Shown: one piece after another, positions 59,567-64,000 of the stretch | Layout: each line of letters opens with the position of its first letter | Position numbering within the stretch: the first letter of the stretch is position 1 | Assembly: GCF_937616625.2 (NCBI RefSeq) | Contig: NC_065575.1 | Coordinates: 1,247,501 to 1,311,500 of the forward strand | From: Mercurialis annua | Lineage: Eukaryota > Streptophyta > Magnoliopsida > Malpighiales > Euphorbiaceae | Reading direction: 5' to 3' | DNA length: 64,000 nucleotides | Made by a program: the position numbers and the translations under genes | The notes under the pieces: model-generated | The model's database searches: none | Told to the model about the DNA's origin: nothing | Seen by the model: the letters and a program-made list of their open reading frames with translations, nothing else

Positions 59567-62500
59567 TTAGTGATTAATGCCCTTTTTGGCTTTAAGTGAC
59601 TCAATCGCTTTCTTCCTCAACTCAATTTCAAGCTTCTTCTGCTCTGTCAGAGTATCTTCATCACTTGGATGGGAGTCTCTCCTCCCTGCATGGTCATCCT
59701 CAGAAGAATCTTCCTCCCTATGATCCTTCAATTTCAGCTTCTCTGCACGCCTTTCTTCCTTTCTGCGACGCCGTTCCTCGCGCCGTCGGCGTTTTTCCTC
59801 CTTCCGCAGTTTCTTATCTCCCTTCTTTCTCCTCTTAGCTTCTTTCTTATCTTCAATTTCAGAATCACAACTGTAATCACCATCCGAAGTCACTTCTTCC
59901 CTATGAGATCTTTTATGCTTTCCTCTTTCCTTATTGTCGGCTCTGCGCTTGCCATTTTCCTCAGACCCCGAATCAAATGCACCACCACCATTACCTTGGT
60001 CAAGTTTTTCAACCATCATTGCGTGCTTAGTTTCTGGTCTATAAGATCTGTCATCCTTGACATTGTTTGGATGTGAACGGTTCTTCTCACCAGATCTTTG
60101 ACCTTCTCCGCCACGAGAAATTTCTTGTTTCTCCAGCAGTGATACTGGAGACTTATGCCCCTCAATAATGCCAGAGAAAGCCCCCTTTCCAGAACTCTTC
60201 TCACTGTCAGGAATAATTAAATCATAAAATCTGCCAGCTTGTGTAAATGCACAAATGACTGAAGAGAACGTGAAATATGTGAATATAAAGATAGATACCT
60301 TTTTGGTTTCTCGTCTCCAGTCCGTAATTCAACGTTATCTATATGACTACGAGATTCAGTAGTCTCACGACCTCGCACTCTTTCAGAAGTGTTGTTATCC
60401 TTGGAATGGGGCCTGACATGAGAATCTTTCTGCTTATCCAAGGTAGATGAATGCACAGATTGCTTCTGTAAAGATCTGGATTTGTAGTCCCTGCTCTTCC
60501 AACAAGAAGAAATTGAAGACCAGTCAGCAAGCAAAAACCAATTAAACAATCAAGTCGTTGATAGAAACCAAAAGAATAAAGATCAGACACTGTTAAATTA
60601 AAAAATCTAACCGAGCATGTTCAGTTTCTTCATCCTCTTGACCAGATTCTGGAGTTTCCCTAGTAAGCTTCTGTTCTCTTAGCTTCTGTCCATGGTTTAA
60701 GCTGTTATCATGTGCAATCTGGCCCCTTCTTTGCCTCATGGGGCTCCTAGACGAATCAGAAGACCTGCACAGCAGCCAAGGGAGTTCATAATGTGTGTAT
60801 ATATAAGCACCGACTCAAATAAGCATTATCTTACCTATTTCTTCTCCCTCTTTGTTGCTTCAGAGGACTCTCATATGGACTAACAGACCTTCAAAGCAGA
60901 AAAATATGATTAAATATACATTTTCAATATCCAAAAAGTAATTAAAATATGTACTTATAGCATGCTACGGTATTGACTGAAACCATAGGCTTATTTTACC
61001 TATTTCTTCTCCCTCTTTGTTGCTTCAGAGGACTCTCATATGGACTAACAGACCTTCAAAGAAGAGAAACATAAGTAGATATACATTTTCAATATCCAAA
61101 TAGTTTAAAATTTGTACTTATAGCATGCTAAGGCATTGACTGAAACCATAGGCACCTTTTGTCCTCACTAGAATTCCTCACTCTTGCACGTGGTGGAAAT
61201 TCTGACTGAACATTAGATCCCTCTGGTGAAGGCGATAAGGATGACAATTTATCATGCAAATCCTTCTTATCTCTTGCATCTCTTTTCGGTGACCTTAAGG
61301 AACTAGAGGGTCTGCGCAGCACCTTTTCCCTCATGCTGTTTGCAAAAAACTGTCAATGTGAAGAGAAACTGAAAAGGTAAAGAAATGGAAATGACTACCA
61401 AGACTATCAACATACCTAGGTCTTTCTTCAAGAGATTGCACAGGTGAGCGACGTTCCTTCATATATTTCCTTCCAGGTGAAGGGCTCTTATGGTGGACAG
61501 GAGAAGGCGAACTCGATCCATGAGGTGAAGGAGGCCTCCTAGAAGAAGGAACTGGTGATCTCATGCGGGTGGGATACGAAGACCTGTGTCTTGGAGATGG
61601 GGATCGATGGAGAGGAGTTGATGGTGATCTTGGATACCTCCGGCATAAAGGAGAGGGTGATCTACGAGGGGGCGATCTACGAGGAGGTGATCTACGAGGC
61701 GGTGATCTACGTCGCAAAGGAGGGGATGATCTGCGCCGCACTGGAGAAGCAGGAGAGGGTGATCTGCGCCGCACCGGAGAAGCAGGAGAGGGGGATCTGC
61801 GCTGCACCGGAGAAGCAAGAGAGGGAGATCTGCGCCGCACAGGAGAAGTGGGAGAGAGAGACTTACGTCGTACAGGCAAGGGAGACCTACGCCGCACAGG
61901 TGATGGTGATCTGTGTTCAAGGGGCGAAGGTGATCTCCGCCGTCGAAAAGGCGAAGGTGATCTCCGTCGTCGAAGAGGCGAAGGAGATCTACGGCGTCTA
62001 GTGGTAGGAGGAGATCTACGGCGCCGAAGGGGCGAAGGTGATCTCCGTCGCCGTACAGGAGAAGGGGACCTACGACGAAAAGGTGAAGGTGATCTGCGCC
62101 GATATGGAGATCGCAATCTATGCCGTACTGGAGAAGGTGATCTACGGCGTAAAGGCGATCTAGATATTTGCCTAGAGTACAATGATATCCTCCTTGCAGG
62201 AGAACGAGATCCTCGAGAAATATACCTTCGACGAGGTGAAATTGACCTTTTTCTTGGAGAGCCGTAATCTCCTTCAGAAGAAATGGATCGACGACGTGCT
62301 TTTGGTGATCTGGACAAACTCCTTGACCTGTGTCTGTCAAAAATATATGAATAAACCCTGTAAGATGCTACAACTAGGAGAGATAGAAGAATCAGCAACT
62401 GGCAGAAGGGTTAAGCTGTTCCAACAATCCCACTTCAAATGTAAAGTTTGACAGTGCTCTCTGTGTTCACCGCATTCAGAATATGATAATACATATAATA

Positions 62501-62623
62501 AACTATAATTACAAAAAAAAGACTGCAAGGCAAAGAAATGAATAATAAAAATCAACAGCATATGCAACACACCCTGAATGACTTCTAGAATTTGAAGATG
62601 ACCTCCTGTTCCGAGGTGAGCCT
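59567..62623 (-). CDS. SR-rich splicing factor, SRRM1/PWI type, 3' part (partial)
   Basis: Nuclear splicing-related protein; the N-terminal PWI domain expected for this family would lie past the window edge and is not seen. Eight phase-consistent exons: 62623-62573, 62333-61416, 61335-61156, 61053-61000, 60888-60835, 60764-60612, 60490-60299 and 60203-59567. The 918-nt exon encodes a dense RS domain of RRRSPSP-type repeats. The last exon has a highly charged KRRKKGDKKLRKEEKRRRREERRR-like run (basic/acidic coiled segment) and ends LEIELRKKAIESLKAKKGINH. About 746 residues are visible. Two 54-nt exons are tandem duplicates. Further exons upstream of 62,623 are probable but I could not fix them. 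Confidence 0.85.
60835..61053 (-). repeat. Tandem duplication of a 54-nt exon and its intron
   Basis: Exons 61053-61000 and 60888-60835 are identical over 54 nt, and about 100 bp of adjoining intron (tacattttcaatatccaaa, acttatagcatgcta, attgactgaaaccatag) is also repeated. Each adds 18 residues (RSVSPYESPLKQQRGRRN-type) without changing frame. Confidence 0.93.
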
Positions 62624-62880
62624 CTGCAGAAGACATCCAAAATACCATAAGCTACCATGTTTAGAGAGAGGCCACAAGGCACAAATAAGCTTCATCACAA
62701 AAATAAAATTATTGAGGAGATGAAGAAGAACGACCAGCCAACTTGGGAGATCTAGAAGACCTAATGGACTTCTAATTGTCAGTGAATGCTTTTGTATATA
62801 GCGTTTGGCAAAAACATTGAGTAAGCTTACCAGAAAAGCAAACAATGTCTAAAAACAAAAACTTGGATCCATAAATACTA

Positions 62881-63253
62881 GGCTTAATCACCAAAAAAAA
62901 ACCCACCTTTTAGCCCCTTTTCAAATGCATCCTGACGTTGTAATTTTGTCAGTTACACCCTAATTTGCACCTTTGGTTTTCTATTTCACCCTCAAGTACT
63001 AAATCGATCTCTTTTTCATTTGAAAAAAATTAAAATAAGTCATCCATTTTTAACTTTTTATGTGGAAAAGAGTTCAAATTAGTACATTATAAGGGTTTTT
63101 ATAAATTTTTTCTGAGTGAGAAAGAGTCCAATTTGATTTTGAGGGTGGAATTGAAACCCAAAGGTGCGAATTAGGGTGCAACTGACAAAATTGCAACGTC
63201 AGGGTGCAACTGAAAAGGGGCTAAAAGGTGAGGGTTTTTTTGGTGATTAAGCC
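62881..63253. mobile_element. MITE, GGCTTAATC family
   Basis: 373 bp, ends ggcttaatcacc and ggtgattaagcc, perfect 9-bp duplications taaatacta at 62872-62880 and 63254-63262. It lies in a presumed intron of the SR-rich gene and closely resembles the copy in SDR-2. Confidence 0.93.
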
Positions 63254-63262
63254 TAAATACTA

Positions 63263-64000
63263 ACAAGAAACTTAAGAAAAATGCAGAACAAACTTTATTT
63301 CCTTAACACTTGGGTCTATTTTATCTGATTGAGAGTTTATATGGATAGATACAATACAATATACTATTGTTTTAAGATGCAGTGTTATAGAGTGTAAATT
63401 GTGCATTTATTGGACTGATCTACCAATGCCATCCAGATATATTGTCCTCATTTTCTAAATAATCGATTTCGCGGTTTAAATAGGATCATATTACCCTTAT
63501 TTGTTTAGGGGAGTTCAATGCATGACCTGCTCCTAAGTAAACATATGATGGGCAATTAGATATAGATATATAAGCAAGCAGCCTAGCTCAAAATGCGTAT
63601 GGAGCAATACTGGTGCAGGAAAGGGTCAACTAAATCATTAAACAGTTAATACCATAAAGAACCTCAACCAATTCAAACTCCTACAGAGATAAATAGATCT
63701 TGAAACATAACTACAAATGGAAAAGGATATTCCCACAGACAGGAGAATATCCTTGTCCATCGCTACCCAAAATTGTCTCGTGACCCATCAATCATAATGC
63801 CAGCATACATATAAGCTTAAACCCCATATTCCTAGCAAAAATCAAATGCTCAGACCCATATGGATAATAGTTGCATAACATGAATGTGCTCTTTAAAGCG
63901 TCTATTAATATAATCATGCACAGTGTTCCTAACTACAATTCAAAGTATTGCAGTATGCTAGACAATAACATATTGCACGAGTCACTTAAACCACAGATGC
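63263..64000. other. No gene recognised; probably intron of the SR-rich gene
   Basis: AT-rich sequence without coding signal. The missing 5' exons of the SR-rich gene should lie beyond 64,000. Confidence 0.5.

Noticed and set aside
59596..60076. Plus-strand ORFs opposite the charged C-terminal exon of the SR-rich gene
   Set aside because: They are antisense shadows of Lys/Glu/Arg-rich coding sequence.
61555..62340. Long open frames on the plus strand (148 and 234 codons) and a second minus frame (259 codons) over the RS domain
   Set aside because: The RS exon is a near-periodic CGGAGATC-like repeat, which leaves several frames open. The minus frame with RRRSPSP repeats fits the exon phases; the others give low-complexity GDLRR or LLL repeats without family support.

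Overview
This is nuclear DNA from a flowering plant, most likely a eudicot. It is AT-rich, genes have several short GT-AG introns, a plastid nucleoid protein gene is present, and the retrotransposons use the usual plant initiator-Met tRNA primer site. I cannot name the species. From memory, Arabidopsis chromosome 2 also places a tropinone-reductase-like cluster near a PWI/SR splicing-factor gene (At2g29150-At2g29370 region), so the right half may be a conserved neighbourhood.

Layout, left to right. Positions 1-46,040 hold a tandem array of five tropinone-reductase-like short-chain dehydrogenases (SDR-0 to SDR-4), all on the minus strand. SDR-0 is cut by the window edge. SDR-1 and SDR-2 are near-identical 266-residue enzymes with no targeting peptide. 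SDR-3 is broken. SDR-4 is a 320-residue form with a probable plastid transit peptide and a His in place of the catalytic Tyr. A complete TAF4-like TFIID subunit gene (13 exons, 745 residues) lies between SDR-2 and SDR-3. Broken pieces of the same TAF4 gene lie at the 3' side of SDR-1 and SDR-2, so TAF4 and an SDR appear to have been copied together as a block.

The blocks have been heavily invaded by transposons. A decayed Helitron between SDR-1 and SDR-2 holds a Copia element (7,072-18,686), whose pol gene is itself split by a very young non-autonomous Gypsy-type element (8,684-15,068) with two 2,503-bp LTRs. Other insertions include a solo LTR, two SINEs, hAT MITEs with 8-bp duplications and MULE-like MITEs with 9-10-bp duplications. 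Because the blocks are paralogous, several insertions can be compared with an empty site elsewhere in the window, which orders them relative to the duplication.

From 46 to 64 kb the window has ordinary single genes: a C2H2 zinc-finger protein with an EAR motif (49.4 kb, plus), a PTAC16-like plastid nucleoid protein (55.5-58.1 kb, minus) and the 3' part of an SR-rich SRRM1/PWI-type splicing factor (59.6-62.6 kb, minus) that continues past the right edge. I found no tRNA, rRNA or CRISPR. Exon boundaries were read by eye from GT-AG sites, and they agree with codon phase in every complete gene model.
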